Source: Muribaculaceae bacterium (GTDB lineage: Bacteria; Bacteroidota; Bacteroidia; Bacteroidales; Muribaculaceae). Taken from it: a stretch of 51,148 nt of DNA. A program made the position numbers and the translations under genes. The stretch is taken from NCBI GenBank assembly GCA_029061255.1, contig JAIDSL010000146.1, positions 1 through 51,148 on the forward strand, read 5' to 3'. Under the pieces are notes generated by a model that made no database searches, was not told the origin of the DNA, and worked only from the letters and a program-made list of their open reading frames with translations. Below are positions 7,938-17,326 of this stretch, in pieces; the first letter of the stretch is position 1, and every line of letters begins with the position of its first letter.

Positions 7938-10064
7938 TTACAAATTCTTTCTATAAATCTTTTCCCACTTTCCGGCTTTATCTCTTGCATAGCAGACCCC
8001 ATCAACGAAGGGTGTTACAGCAGTATATTTCATAGGAACTACGACATCGCCTTTATTATTGATAAATCCATAAAGATCACCGATATTAATAATAGCTACG
8101 CCCTCACTAAACCTATAATCTTTAATAATTTCACTATAATAATCATCAGATGAACATTGTCCAGTAGCAATAATATCACCATTCATATTTAAGTATCCGT
8201 ACTGACCAGTATCAACATCAGGCTCATAGCTTTTCCCACTATCTATGAATACTTCATATAGAATCATATCATTATGTATATCTCTAACATGAACGTCTTC
8301 TGGTAAGGACATAATCAATTCCAGATTCTTATCATAAATGTCTTTCTCTCCGGAATTATTCTCACATAAATAATATAAATCACCATTACCTTCTCCAAGA
8401 ATATAAATATTATTATATTTACCTAAAGGTATTACCTGACTACCATTTTTATCATATATGCCAGTTGTTCCTTGTCGATCTTGTACATTGATTATATCCG
8501 CTTTTTCATAAATCATCAAATTACAAAGATCAAGAGATTTACTATCAAGCAAAGCTTTTCCTTTTTTGTCAATAATATATACCACCCCATCCGCGTATAC
8601 CATAGCTACTCCATTCTTAAAATTCATTGAGTTCTCAAGTTCATTAGCACGTAAAACAGAATTGTCCCCTATACTTTCAAAAACTTTTCCACTCAATTTT
8701 TTGGGATTGTCATAAATAGCTGGAATTATAAGATCAGTCTGAGGATTCATAAATCCTATTTTTCCAGTTTTCACATCTTTTACTGGGAACAATCCCCCAT
8801 GTACTTTAATGTCGTCAACGAAAGAACCCCAAACTTCATATCCATAAGGAAGATCCTTTTCATTTCCATGTCTATCAATGACACCAAATACCTTACAATC
8901 ACGGTTAGGATAAGCACGATAATTATCGAGATAAAGAGAATATCCTTCATTAAAGGGATAAAACTCATGCTTCTTCTCTGCCGGACATATAAGTTGCTTA
9001 TTTTTATAATCGTAAAGATCATAACATTTATCCCGCAACAATAACGAAGCAACCCCATCATTACATTCAATTCTCTCAAAAACAATGGGGATAATCAATT
9101 GTCCATTTTCATCCAAAGCACCCCATTTTCCATCTTTCCTAACTTCTATAATCTTTTCATTTAAATAAGGTGTTTGCACCCAATCGTACTCACATGGTAC
9201 GACCAATCCTTTTCCAGGAGCATATAGTCCATTTAATGACTTATCATTATCGCCAATTCTATTTTTCTGCCATACCGAGTAATATCCATTTAATAAAGAT
9301 TCTACATTAACTCTATCAAATTCACATGGCACTATCACAGAGCCTGCTAAATCAGACACTCCTTCTTTTCCATTATTGCTGACTACTGAAATTCCCCATC
9401 TTTCATACCATCCGGCAGTATCTCCACCTGTGGAAGCCATTTCAACTTCTACAGGATCAAGTTCTGTCTTATATAAAAGAAGATCAATTGAATTATTCTT
9501 ATTTGATTCTATATTGACTATCGTATCATTCATAGTATAACCTTTCTGATAAGGCACAGAGATACAATATGAGCCAGGAGAGATTGATTCTATTGACAGA
9601 GGTGTTTCTCCCATTGGAACACCATCAACCAAAACAACAATCCCATCTTGATTAGCAATGATCGAAGCTGATGTATTTGAATTTGAATCGTAATTACTTT
9701 TGTTTTTCAAGATTACCCGATATGTTTTCTTCCCCTCAATAGAGATACCATAATCAGAGAAATTAATCTTTTCAAATTCTCCATTAATTCTATAAGATAT
9801 AGAAGGTGTGCCTTCTTTTAAATACATTGTATATTCTCCTGGAAGCTTGGAAACTTCTCCTTGGATATCATTAAAAGTAACATTATCAATAGAGGGGATA
9901 TTAAACTTAAGAATAGCGCAAGGTTTTCCTTCCCCATCGGTCTTAGCATTAGTACGAGCGGAAATATCATTTAACAATTCCACAACCTGAGAGACCCTAT
10001 ACTCCGATGCAACTACAAGAACCATCCACGCATTAAGAATGATTAATGTCAATATTCTTATCAT
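7938..10064 (-). CDS. Exported PEGA plus WG-repeat protein, 708 aa
   Basis: Signal peptide MIRILTLIILNAWMVLVVAS. Residues about 40-125: shared domain (DGEGKPCAILKFNIPSIDN, VTFNDIQGEV, YTMYLKEGTPSISY). Residues about 135-195: PEGA domain (GIVVLVDGVPMGETPLSIE, SPGSYCISVPYQKGY). The remaining 500 residues are WG-type beta repeats, each with the form [KW]WG..d..G.viiP..yd: GKWGALDENGQLIIPIVFE, GKIGFMNPQTDLIIPAIYD, YGYLNMNGDIIATG, YGFINNKGDVVVPMKYT and weaker copies. WG repeats are extended beta modules thought to bind partners. This is the largest exported part of the cluster; about 157 bases separate it from the upstream gene. Its base composition is visibly more AT-rich than the downstream half of the window. 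Confidence 0.85.
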   Translation of the reverse strand: MIRILTLIILNAWMVLVVASEYRVSQVVELLNDISARTNAKTDGEGKPCAILKFNIPSIDNVTFNDIQGEVSKLPGEYTMYLKEGTPSISYRINGEFEKINFSDYGISIEGKKTYRVILKNKSNYDSNSNTSASIIANQDGIVVLVDGVPMGETPLSIESISPGSYCISVPYQKGYTMNDTIVNIESNKNNSIDLLLYKTELDPVEVEMASTGGDTAGWYERWGISVVSNNGKEGVSDLAGSVIVPCEFDRVNVESLLNGYYSVWQKNRIGDNDKSLNGLYAPGKGLVVPCEYDWVQTPYLNEKIIEVRKDGKWGALDENGQLIIPIVFERIECNDGVASLLLRDKCYDLYDYKNKQLICPAEKKHEFYPFNEGYSLYLDNYRAYPNRDCKVFGVIDRHGNEKDLPYGYEVWGSFVDDIKVHGGLFPVKDVKTGKIGFMNPQTDLIIPAIYDNPKKLSGKVFESIGDNSVLRANELENSMNFKNGVAMVYADGVVYIIDKKGKALLDSKSLDLCNLMIYEKADIINVQDRQGTTGIYDKNGSQVIPLGKYNNIYILGEGNGDLYYLCENNSGEKDIYDKNLELIMSLPEDVHVRDIHNDMILYEVFIDSGKSYEPDVDTGQYGYLNMNGDIIATGQCSSDDYYSEIIKDYRFSEGVAIINIGDLYGFINNKGDVVVPMKYTAVTPFVDGVCYARDKAGKWEKIYRKNL

Positions 10065-10221
10065 TTTATGTTAAATTTTAGATTTTCTACCAAATCAAAT
10101 AGAGCAATACTTCTGTTATTGTGTGATCTTTTCTTTCTCGGATATTATAATTAAAGGAAAGATAAAATATTCGAACGTAATCATCTGAAATTTTCTCCAA
10201 CTCAAAAATTAATTGATTCCA

Positions 10222-11199
10222 TTATATTCCTTCAATTGAGTTAAGATCGAATATTTCTTCTTCTGGCAGAGGCTGGGTTTTACCCTTGTCAAGATACATC
10301 GGCTGCCATGTGCGAACGTGGATCTGAGGCTTATCCGGATTCGTGAAGTCCCACACCATAAATACATAGCCCTCGTCGCTATAATTTGAAGCATTCCAAT
10401 TCTGGACAACACGAACTCCATATATGTTTGGGTTAATTCCATGTCTCTTAATCTGAACATCCTCAAACTCCACATTTATATATCTGACGTTGTTGAAAAT
10501 TCTCTTAAGATTAGTGAGATACTGCTCCTTATTCTGCTTTGTATATTTCACTTGCGGTAGAGATACTGAGAGACCATCAGTCCTTTTGCTTGGTGTTATG
10601 ACCTTTCCCGTAATAATGAGTGCATCATCGGAAAATACTTGATTCAGAAACTGGATATCCTTCTGATTGTAGGAAGTTCGAAACCGCTCAACATAATCAA
10701 GGATCTCAAGACGGCGCTCCATATCCTTAAGCTGGATACCCTTTTCCATAATATGCTTATAGGTATTTTCTTCTATGGAAAAATAAACCGATGTTATCTT
10801 GCCAGAACGATCAAAGTTTATGACAGCCTCTTTATAGTCCGTATCAGCCCCTACATCCTGAGGAAGAATCTGTAACGGAATATTTCTAATCTGGTAACCA
10901 TCTCCTGTATTAAGAAGAATTTCCCCTATATACTGATCTTCCGGACGGAAATGAACATTTTCCCAAAGCATCTCAATAGACATCTGCCCATCATCTGCCA
11001 CGATATCATTGAGACGTAAAGCACGATCGTCAGAATAAGCATCACATACCTCGGAAAGAAACTTTGATGCATTAGTCTCAATGACTGATTTGAGCTGTGA
11101 GCTATCAGCGCCATCGATTATCTCTACATCTACCTGTGCCTGTAACGAAAAGAAACAAAGCAGAAAGAATATTAAGCAAGTATGTTTTCGAAAGTTCAT
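10222..11199 (-). CDS. Exported protein with NTF2-like C-terminal domain
   Basis: 325 aa, signal peptide MNFRKHTCLIFFLLCFFSLQAQ. Residues about 165-300 have an NTF2/SnoaL-like pattern: helix (LEILDYVERFRTSYNQKDIQ), FLNQVFSDDALIITGKVI, a helix YLTNLKRIF, then strands INVEFEDVQIKRHG, YGVRVVQNWNAS, YVFMVWDFTNPDKPQIHVRT. The N-terminal part (about 23-160) is not recognised. In Bacteroidota such domains appear in exported proteins of unknown job. 8 bases separate it from the next upstream gene; it is followed by the first long gap of the cluster (10065-10221). Probably periplasmic and non-enzymatic. Confidence 0.72.
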   Translation of the reverse strand: MNFRKHTCLIFFLLCFFSLQAQVDVEIIDGADSSQLKSVIETNASKFLSEVCDAYSDDRALRLNDIVADDGQMSIEMLWENVHFRPEDQYIGEILLNTGDGYQIRNIPLQILPQDVGADTDYKEAVINFDRSGKITSVYFSIEENTYKHIMEKGIQLKDMERRLEILDYVERFRTSYNQKDIQFLNQVFSDDALIITGKVITPSKRTDGLSVSLPQVKYTKQNKEQYLTNLKRIFNNVRYINVEFEDVQIKRHGINPNIYGVRVVQNWNASNYSDEGYVFMVWDFTNPDKPQIHVRTWQPMYLDKGKTQPLPEEEIFDLNSIEGI

Positions 11200-11207
11200 A
11201 TGAATCT

Positions 11208-11951
11208 TTATTTAGGAATTGTAAACCAATAAGCCGATGAGGAAGAATAATTTGAAGGATCAACATCATTACCAGACGTGACATCTTTCCATCTTCCATC
11301 TTTGACATGAATATAATCCGTAACGGATGTTCCTCTGACAATTGCTATATAAAAATCGTCAAGACTTGATATCGGAAATGCAGCAGCTCCAGACACTTTT
11401 CCTTCCTTGCGCATCTTTATCAACGCCTCCTGCAAGGAATTATAATCAGTGTTATTGATTATATTTGAAATAATAGGATTCAACGGAACTTCCACTTTTT
11501 CCACCATCGTAACTGTATCTGTTACGACTTGCGGAGGCTGTGAATACGTAGGAATTATTTCGTATGAGTCAGCCTCTGTCTTGGCGATCACCATAGCATT
11601 TGACGAATTGTCCAGTGACTTTAAATCCGATTTTTTAACATACAGAAACACACGATAGCGATTATCTGAAATCCGGGAGTCGAGTCGCTGATATATGCTT
11701 GCCACTTCAGGCACGAATACTGCATCTGGTGACTCCTTTTTAGTTTCTTGTATATAAGAAGTAATCTTCTCAGTCAATAATTCAAGAGCCTTATCATATG
11801 CTTCCTGCTCAGTAGAAGCACGGCAATCCGCTGATAAGTAGCTGTGAACATCCCGGCTTATCTTGCTCATTGCACGGTCAGTGTTGACATCTGCCCGTGA
11901 GCTACAAAACATAGACAAAAGTATGCAACTTATAAAAAATCTTGTTTTCAT
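11208..11951 (-). CDS. Exported LPP20-like protein
   Basis: 247 aa, signal peptide MKTRFFISCILLSMFCSSRA. Residues about 35-110 are alike to LPP20-type exported domains: CRASTEQEAYDKALELLTEK followed by a strand pattern RISDNRYRVFLYVKKSDL, where an Ala-rich helix packs on a sheet. After a linker rich in Thr/Val (VVTDTVTMVEKVEVPLNP) a second part (about 165-247) with YNSLQEALIKMRKEGKVSG and FYIAIVRGTSV precedes a Tyr/Trp-rich tail. Its start overlaps the upstream stop (ATGA at 11948-11951), so translation is probably coupled. Periplasmic or outer-membrane associated; function unknown. Confidence 0.7.
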   Translation of the reverse strand: MKTRFFISCILLSMFCSSRADVNTDRAMSKISRDVHSYLSADCRASTEQEAYDKALELLTEKITSYIQETKKESPDAVFVPEVASIYQRLDSRISDNRYRVFLYVKKSDLKSLDNSSNAMVIAKTEADSYEIIPTYSQPPQVVTDTVTMVEKVEVPLNPIISNIINNTDYNSLQEALIKMRKEGKVSGAAAFPISSLDDFYIAIVRGTSVTDYIHVKDGRWKDVTSGNDVDPSNYSSSSAYWFTIPK

Positions 11952-12919
11952 TGGAATTCTTCAAAAAGAGATTTAAGGTTATCAAGACGAACATAGCTGT
12001 GCATCCTTGCATTGGCTTTAGATAAAGCCGAGATAGTATTCACTGGAATATCTATAGTAATGATATGGGCAAAACCACCGAAGCGATTTAACCATACATA
12101 CAGTCCTTTGACGATATCCCCGTCATATTCCTCCACACCCCAATATGGGACACTTCCTTCAGAAGATAATATTCTGAACAACTTTCCAAAATCAATCGTA
12201 ACCGACTCTGTCTGATAGCCATATCTATCCATTTTGAGATTGATTGCAATTGGTTCAGGAGAATAGCCGGTCAACATATAATTAGAGATACACTCCAAAG
12301 GGTATTTTGGTGAATTCACAAGCAGCTCACATATATTTGAAATGGAATCAAGAGGCTGGTAAACTACCTGATGGCTCATGCGAGGAGTGATATAGTATCC
12401 CAAATCACGCACATAAAATGGAGAATATTCTATTCTTCTAAGCTTTGACATGTCTTCTTGAGGAACAGCCTCCACCGCGTTCTCAATATCCTGGGCTTTA
12501 AGTTTGGATAGCATCACATCTTCAAGTTCCACCTTATTTGAGAACGTCAGAAGGTCTATCCTCGAAGGAAAAGAGCACTCGACCAAGAGATTTCCATCCC
12601 TCCTCCATTGGGCGCTATACAGTCCGTCGGTGAGAGATAGGGAAAACTCCTCTTCTCCTGTAAGAGATTTAAAACGGGAATCATTTCCAACCCTATATTT
12701 TAGACCTCTCTCCCTGGTCTGTCTTAGAGAGTCTCCCACTGATTCGATGCCGGAATGCTTTAACAATTCATGGTAATGGTCCAGAAATTTATAAGCAAGC
12801 TCAAAATCTTCTGAATCTCTAATATAATCAGGAACGACAGATGGTCTTCCCCACATCAGAGATGTGGAGAAGACATATGTAAGACTTATTGCTGTTAAAT
12901 AGTGAAGAAACTTCATCAA
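11948..12919 (-). CDS. Exported protein of unknown function, 323 aa
   Basis: Signal peptide MMKFLHYLTAISLTYVFSTSLMWG. The mature part has no motif I can name; it contains strands such as YSAQWRRDGNLLVECSFPSR and AHIITIDIPVNTIS and ends in a helical SYVRLDNLKSLFEEFQ. It overlaps by ATGA both the upstream gene (12916-12919) and the downstream gene (11948-11951), so three consecutive genes are translationally coupled, which argues that the products act together. Likely periplasmic. Confidence 0.7.
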   Translation of the reverse strand: MMKFLHYLTAISLTYVFSTSLMWGRPSVVPDYIRDSEDFELAYKFLDHYHELLKHSGIESVGDSLRQTRERGLKYRVGNDSRFKSLTGEEEFSLSLTDGLYSAQWRRDGNLLVECSFPSRIDLLTFSNKVELEDVMLSKLKAQDIENAVEAVPQEDMSKLRRIEYSPFYVRDLGYYITPRMSHQVVYQPLDSISNICELLVNSPKYPLECISNYMLTGYSPEPIAINLKMDRYGYQTESVTIDFGKLFRILSSEGSVPYWGVEEYDGDIVKGLYVWLNRFGGFAHIITIDIPVNTISALSKANARMHSYVRLDNLKSLFEEFQ

Positions 12920-13671
12920 CCGGCTTTCCCTATTATGACAGCTTCTTTGCTACCATCCTTTTTAAACCAACGGCCTTGCACCAGGTGACCGTTATCCCAC
13001 TCTCCAACAATATACTCACCGGGCTGAGCCACACGGCCTTTAGGATCACGAGAATCAATGGTCTGCGATGTTGAGTAAGTGAGTGTGCCAGTACCATGGG
13101 GTTTCCCGTTTTTCATGCCACCTGTCCAAGTTCCATAGCTGAGCTTGTGAGAAGCGGATTGAGTTGTTTTGGAAGTAGTATGTGCAGGGGTAGGCTTTGC
13201 AACCGATTTTGCAACGGGAGCGGGAGCTGGATCAACAGCCGGACTTTCAACAACCTCTGCAGGAACAACCTCAGACAATTCGACAATAGTATCCTCTGTT
13301 TGAGGAAGATTCTCCTGACCTTCTATTTTAATAACGAGTGTGTCATTGCGATTGGCAATCTCTTCTTTCTTCGCATCGACAGAATCGACCGGAGCAGTTT
13401 CTATAACAATTGGATCAATTTCCTTTTCCTCGCTTTTACTGCCAATCAAAGCAAATACTATCGCACCGATTATTCCAAGGACAACGACTGAGCCTCCTAT
13501 GATGAACAACATATTATTGTTGCTCTTCTTTTTCTCCGATTGAAGAGGTTCAAGAGGATGACCACACTCCGGACACACGAAATCATCAAATTCGTCTACC
13601 TCTATAATTTCATCTTTATCAGCCTTAGAGCATCCATCATAGTTGGAGCATCTGCCTTTCTTTATAGCCAT
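12916..13671 (-). CDS. Zinc-ribbon, transmembrane, MORN-repeat protein
   Basis: 251 aa. Cytoplasmic N-terminus with a Cys set (C8, C14, then CPEC at about 33-36) that looks like a zinc ribbon; one transmembrane helix (MLFIIGGSVVVLGIIGAIVF, about 54-73); a long Glu/Pro/Ala/Thr-rich exported linker (about 80-170); and a MORN-like C-terminus (YGTWTGGMKNGKPHGTGTL, then YIVGEWDNGHLVQGRWFKKDG). The topology joins cytoplasm to periplasm. It lies 10 bases after the tubulin-like gene and overlaps the next gene by ATGA. A second zinc-ribbon membrane protein occurs at 17327-17806. It may link the tubulin-like protein to the envelope, by inference from position. Confidence 0.8.
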   Translation of the reverse strand: MAIKKGRCSNYDGCSKADKDEIIEVDEFDDFVCPECGHPLEPLQSEKKKSNNNMLFIIGGSVVVLGIIGAIVFALIGSKSEEKEIDPIVIETAPVDSVDAKKEEIANRNDTLVIKIEGQENLPQTEDTIVELSEVVPAEVVESPAVDPAPAPVAKSVAKPTPAHTTSKTTQSASHKLSYGTWTGGMKNGKPHGTGTLTYSTSQTIDSRDPKGRVAQPGEYIVGEWDNGHLVQGRWFKKDGSKEAVIIGKAG

Positions 13672-13681
13672 AAATAATACA

Positions 13682-16600
13682 TTAGAGTTGTTTCAGTTCA
13701 TTGGAAAATATCTTGCGGCATTCATCCTGGGCTTCCTTGAAGCCCTTTGCCATCGGATTGCCACCATACGAAGGAAGGACAAACTCCTTTAGCATTGTAA
13801 TCATTTCCTGCTGGAGTTTTTTCTTACTGTCATTGCTACGATAATTGGCGGTAAGATGAGATTTAACCTCTTGATCTATCTTTAGAGCCAGATCGAAATC
13901 TCCCTTCACATGATCAAGGATAGAAACAAAATCCTTCCCACCAGCTTCGGTATAGACGTCAAATCCCCATTCATCGGTTGTCACCAAAGCATGATACTTA
14001 CGTTGAGTCTCAGGATCCTCCACTTCCTTAATGATGCCGAGAGCCTTTCCCAAGATCACAGAGGAAAGGAACTTAGTTCCGATCTCCTGCTGACTCATCT
14101 CAAAGAGAGACGGAAGTTCCTGAGCGAACGTCTCAGTGTGAAGCACATACTTATTCATGTCACCCTCTTTTGAATCTGCAGTCGCCTTAAGATAAGCCTC
14201 CCTTATAGTCTTCACATTGTCTATGTGCCTAAGAGGGAAACCTGACTTTGCAGCCACCACCACTATCTCATTGACCTTTGGATTGACAGAGACATCTTCA
14301 GACCGGTTGAATCCCGGACAAGCCTCAGCAAAAGCTGTGATAAAGCGCTCCCTAAAACCATTTGGATCTTCTGGCATCTCCGGGAGAGCCAGCTGAAGCA
14401 TCGAGCGGGTGTTAGTCACCTTGCCACCTGTAGACTTGCTTACTTCCTGAGAATTGAACTGAAGGAAAGTTTTTGAAGCCTTCACAAGCTTCTCAGCAAA
14501 AGCCTTCAGCTTTTCATTAGTATTCAACTCCTCATGCAGTTTCTCAAATATATTGACATTAAGTACCTTATAGCGAGAATTCGCAATAGCGAGCTCATCC
14601 ACTTCCTGAGCCACATTAATCGAGCAGATTCTTAAGATCTCGTCCACGACAGCATCCACACCAAGGCGGTTGGTAATATTCGAAAAATAACGCGCATCCT
14701 CGTTGCCGAGCAGATTGAGGATAGCGTTTCTGATGGCAGCCGCATTTGCAAGTTGTTTATCCTTGTTGCGTACAAAACTATCGGTCATCTCTACTACCAT
14801 ATCTCGGTTGTATTCCTTTAGATTGATATCGGACATAGCAGATCGTTCAGTGCAACGGTTACCGGCCTCGCGTGTGAATTCTTCATATATGTCGTTGAGC
14901 ATCCTCTCCCAATCCTTAATATTGGCCTTCAAAGTTTCCAGTTCTTGAAGAATAGCGCTCAACATACCAAGTTCATAGTCATAGGCCACGAGCATTGTAT
15001 TTGCGATATGAAGCTGGGTCTCTCCGGATGCAAAATCATTAAATACATTTTCAGGCTTGCTTTTGAAGAGTTTTCCGAAGAATCCGATATTATTCCACTC
15101 ATCTCGTATCTCCCTGAGCTGACCCTTGATCTTCTTAATCCTCTCCGTGAGCTGAGATTTCTTTTTAGGGATATCAGTCATCATACGTTCACGGCAATCC
15201 TCATCAAGGATACGGACAAATTCCTCTGCTTCCATTGCGCTCATATCGCCATTTGCCCATCTATCGAACAACTGACGTTCTACACCACGCACAAGATCCT
15301 TGGCGTACTTGAATCGTTCCTTATCCTGAATCTCATAGAAACGCTTGACACCATGAGTGCGGAAACCGGAATCGAAATATTCATCCATCTTATGTACGAA
15401 GGTACCGAGCCATTCCTCACGATCTTTTTCATCAAGAATCTTCTGTATGAAACGCTCTTTATGACCATTCCAAGTCTTTGAGATATCTTTCCAAAGCTTA
15501 GAAGTCTCAGTCTCCACAATAGGCCTGGAAAGTGTCAGATACTCATCAGTCATCCTGTTTGCCTCACGTCCTTCCTTTGATCTTATCTTATCGTTAAGGC
15601 CGACGCCGATTGCCTCTCGAGTAATCTCTCCAAATCCTATGCCTTCTTCCCAAGAATTGAAGAGCATCTGACGAGCTCCCTGCTGAGCATTACGAAACGT
15701 CATGAACTCCTGAATCTCAGTCTCCGGATATATCACTCGAGTGACTCCAAAGCTCATAAACCTACGGCTGCGGTTGCGACGACCGGCTGCATCTACTTCC
15801 GGCTCAGCACCATCATTTTCATTTGTTTCAAGCCTACGCATCTTGGTGTTAGAACCTTCCGCACCTGCACTGACTGTCTTATGGAACAGAAAATCTGCTA
15901 CCATCTTTGGCACACCGGTTCCAAGATCAAGAATATGACCGTTTTCGTTAGTATTCGAGAAAAGATAAGCCACTTCAAAGGGTTTGTCACTGTCAATTCT
16001 CTTACTCGAGCCATCCATATTTTTCTCGCCGGCAACGTCAACAGGAAGGTATTGGCCGACACTCATGGCGTTAAGCTCCATGAGGGCCGCATAGCCGTTG
16101 GCCTGATAGAAACCCGAATTGTGAGAAGCATTGGCAATAGTATTCTCCGGTACATACAGATAAAGATGAACTGAATATTTGGTACCACTTATATTGTAAG
16201 GATAATGCTTACGGATCTGAGCTATCATATCAATGATGGAACCTGATCCGGTACCTCCCGCGAGTCCGGCCACAATATGGAAATGTACATCCGCCGTTTT
16301 GGAACGAGTGGTAAGGTTTCTCACAGCATTTTCAAGCGACTGCACAACTCCTCGCTCCCCATTTACATGATTGGCAAAAAGAATACGTCCAAGTCTTCTT
16401 CTTTGACCTCCTATACCGTCATCAATCAGTTTGCCGAGCGAGGATTCAATCATAGGAATATCATCTCTGCTGATAAAACTATTAAGTGTAGGATAGTGAT
16501 TAATTTCCTGAAGCATTGATAGGCTTATTCCCTGTGTAGACACCTTCTGTGCAGTAGAAAGGGAGACATCGTTGCCGAGTACTTTCCATTGATTTTTGGA

Positions 16601-16759
16601 ATTCAGTTCATCTTCTGACGAATCCACATAGAGATAATCCACAAACACATCGTTGTGGGGATTAAGATCCTTGAAGTCTTCAAAGTATCTTTTACGGAAC
16701 TCACGGATGACTTTACCACCTGTACCTCCGAGTCCAATAATAAGATGGTTGGTTGCCAT
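13682..16759 (-). CDS. Tubulin/FtsZ-like protein, 1025 aa
   Basis: The N-terminal 330 residues carry a tubulin-like nucleotide fold: LIIGLGGTGGKVI (residues 6-18), DYLYVDSSEDEL (41-52) and the signature AGLAGGTGSGS (164-174), which matches the [AG]GGTG[SA]G GTP-binding loop of FtsZ and tubulins. This fits the Tubulin_2 (tubulin-like) family. The other 700 residues are mostly charged helices (for example KKKSQLTERIKKIKGQLREIRDEW) and suggest coiled or helical scaffolds. It is far longer than FtsZ (about 350-400 aa). No signal peptide or TM segment: cytoplasmic. It sits in the middle of the operon between two membrane proteins and the zinc-ribbon/MORN protein. Polymerisation is plausible for the fold but not shown; I cannot locate a clear T7 catalytic loop. 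Confidence 0.85.
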   Translation of the reverse strand: MATNHLIIGLGGTGGKVIREFRKRYFEDFKDLNPHNDVFVDYLYVDSSEDELNSKNQWKVLGNDVSLSTAQKVSTQGISLSMLQEINHYPTLNSFISRDDIPMIESSLGKLIDDGIGGQRRRLGRILFANHVNGERGVVQSLENAVRNLTTRSKTADVHFHIVAGLAGGTGSGSIIDMIAQIRKHYPYNISGTKYSVHLYLYVPENTIANASHNSGFYQANGYAALMELNAMSVGQYLPVDVAGEKNMDGSSKRIDSDKPFEVAYLFSNTNENGHILDLGTGVPKMVADFLFHKTVSAGAEGSNTKMRRLETNENDGAEPEVDAAGRRNRSRRFMSFGVTRVIYPETEIQEFMTFRNAQQGARQMLFNSWEEGIGFGEITREAIGVGLNDKIRSKEGREANRMTDEYLTLSRPIVETETSKLWKDISKTWNGHKERFIQKILDEKDREEWLGTFVHKMDEYFDSGFRTHGVKRFYEIQDKERFKYAKDLVRGVERQLFDRWANGDMSAMEAEEFVRILDEDCRERMMTDIPKKKSQLTERIKKIKGQLREIRDEWNNIGFFGKLFKSKPENVFNDFASGETQLHIANTMLVAYDYELGMLSAILQELETLKANIKDWERMLNDIYEEFTREAGNRCTERSAMSDINLKEYNRDMVVEMTDSFVRNKDKQLANAAAIRNAILNLLGNEDARYFSNITNRLGVDAVVDEILRICSINVAQEVDELAIANSRYKVLNVNIFEKLHEELNTNEKLKAFAEKLVKASKTFLQFNSQEVSKSTGGKVTNTRSMLQLALPEMPEDPNGFRERFITAFAEACPGFNRSEDVSVNPKVNEIVVVAAKSGFPLRHIDNVKTIREAYLKATADSKEGDMNKYVLHTETFAQELPSLFEMSQQEIGTKFLSSVILGKALGIIKEVEDPETQRKYHALVTTDEWGFDVYTEAGGKDFVSILDHVKGDFDLALKIDQEVKSHLTANYRSNDSKKKLQQEMITMLKEFVLPSYGGNPMAKGFKEAQDECRKIFSNELKQL

Positions 16760-16776
16760 GTATTTATTTATATTGG

Positions 16777-17325
16777 TTAATCTAAGTCTAAATCATCATC
16801 GAAACTGTAAGATCTTCTACGTTTACGTGATCTATGAGATCTGCCCATTGACATCATAATTCCAACGAAAGCAATTCCAGTGAAGACTGCTGTCCATACT
16901 ACACGTCGAAAAATATACCAATTATATTCACGAGATACTACTTTACGGAGGGACTTAATTGGTTGAGACCAGTCGAAGTCTTCCAAATCACCATAGTCTA
17001 TAAAGAAAGATACCAATGGATTTTCTTTAATAAGAGTTGTCATCTGACTTTTCAATTCTTCTCCGTCTATTTCATCGCCAAACTGCAGGTGACAAGCACT
17101 TATGAATTCCAATGCGATACTCTTGCTTCCTATTGCACCATACATCAGTGTCATCTGATAGAAAAGCAAGCAAAACAACAAGAGACATAACACCAATGGC
17201 AGCGGCTCAATAGAGCCTCTCTTGGTATATTGCGTAGAATACATCAGCAGAACACCGGCAATCACCAACGAAGTCAGTAAACCGCCGAGTACGCTCCAGA
17301 ATCCGCAAGTGAGAAAGTCAAACAT
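16777..17325 (-). CDS. Small membrane protein, 182 aa
   Basis: Starts MFDFLTCGFWSVLGG and has hydrophobic segments at about 9-29, 40-62 and 142-160, with a polar exported or cytoplasmic region between the second and third. The end is very basic then acidic (RSHRSRKRRRSYSFDDDLDLD), likely cytoplasmic. The two start/stop neighbours lie 1 base upstream (17327) and 17 bases downstream (16759), so it belongs to the operon next to the tubulin-like gene. No family recognised. A role as a membrane partner of the cytoplasmic proteins is inferred only. Confidence 0.7.
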   Translation of the reverse strand: MFDFLTCGFWSVLGGLLTSLVIAGVLLMYSTQYTKRGSIEPLPLVLCLLLFCLLFYQMTLMYGAIGSKSIALEFISACHLQFGDEIDGEELKSQMTTLIKENPLVSFFIDYGDLEDFDWSQPIKSLRKVVSREYNWYIFRRVVWTAVFTGIAFVGIMMSMGRSHRSRKRRRSYSFDDDLDLD

Positions 17326-17326
17326 A

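Noticed and set aside
7937..8005. Longer start for the exported gene at 7313
   Set aside because: It would add a charged stretch before the signal peptide and overlap the upstream gene; 7936 gives a clean signal peptide.
10065..10221. 36 open codons in the gap (SDDYVRIFYLSFNYNIRERK)
   Set aside because: Beta-strand-like but without a start, and no promoter or stop context supports a gene.
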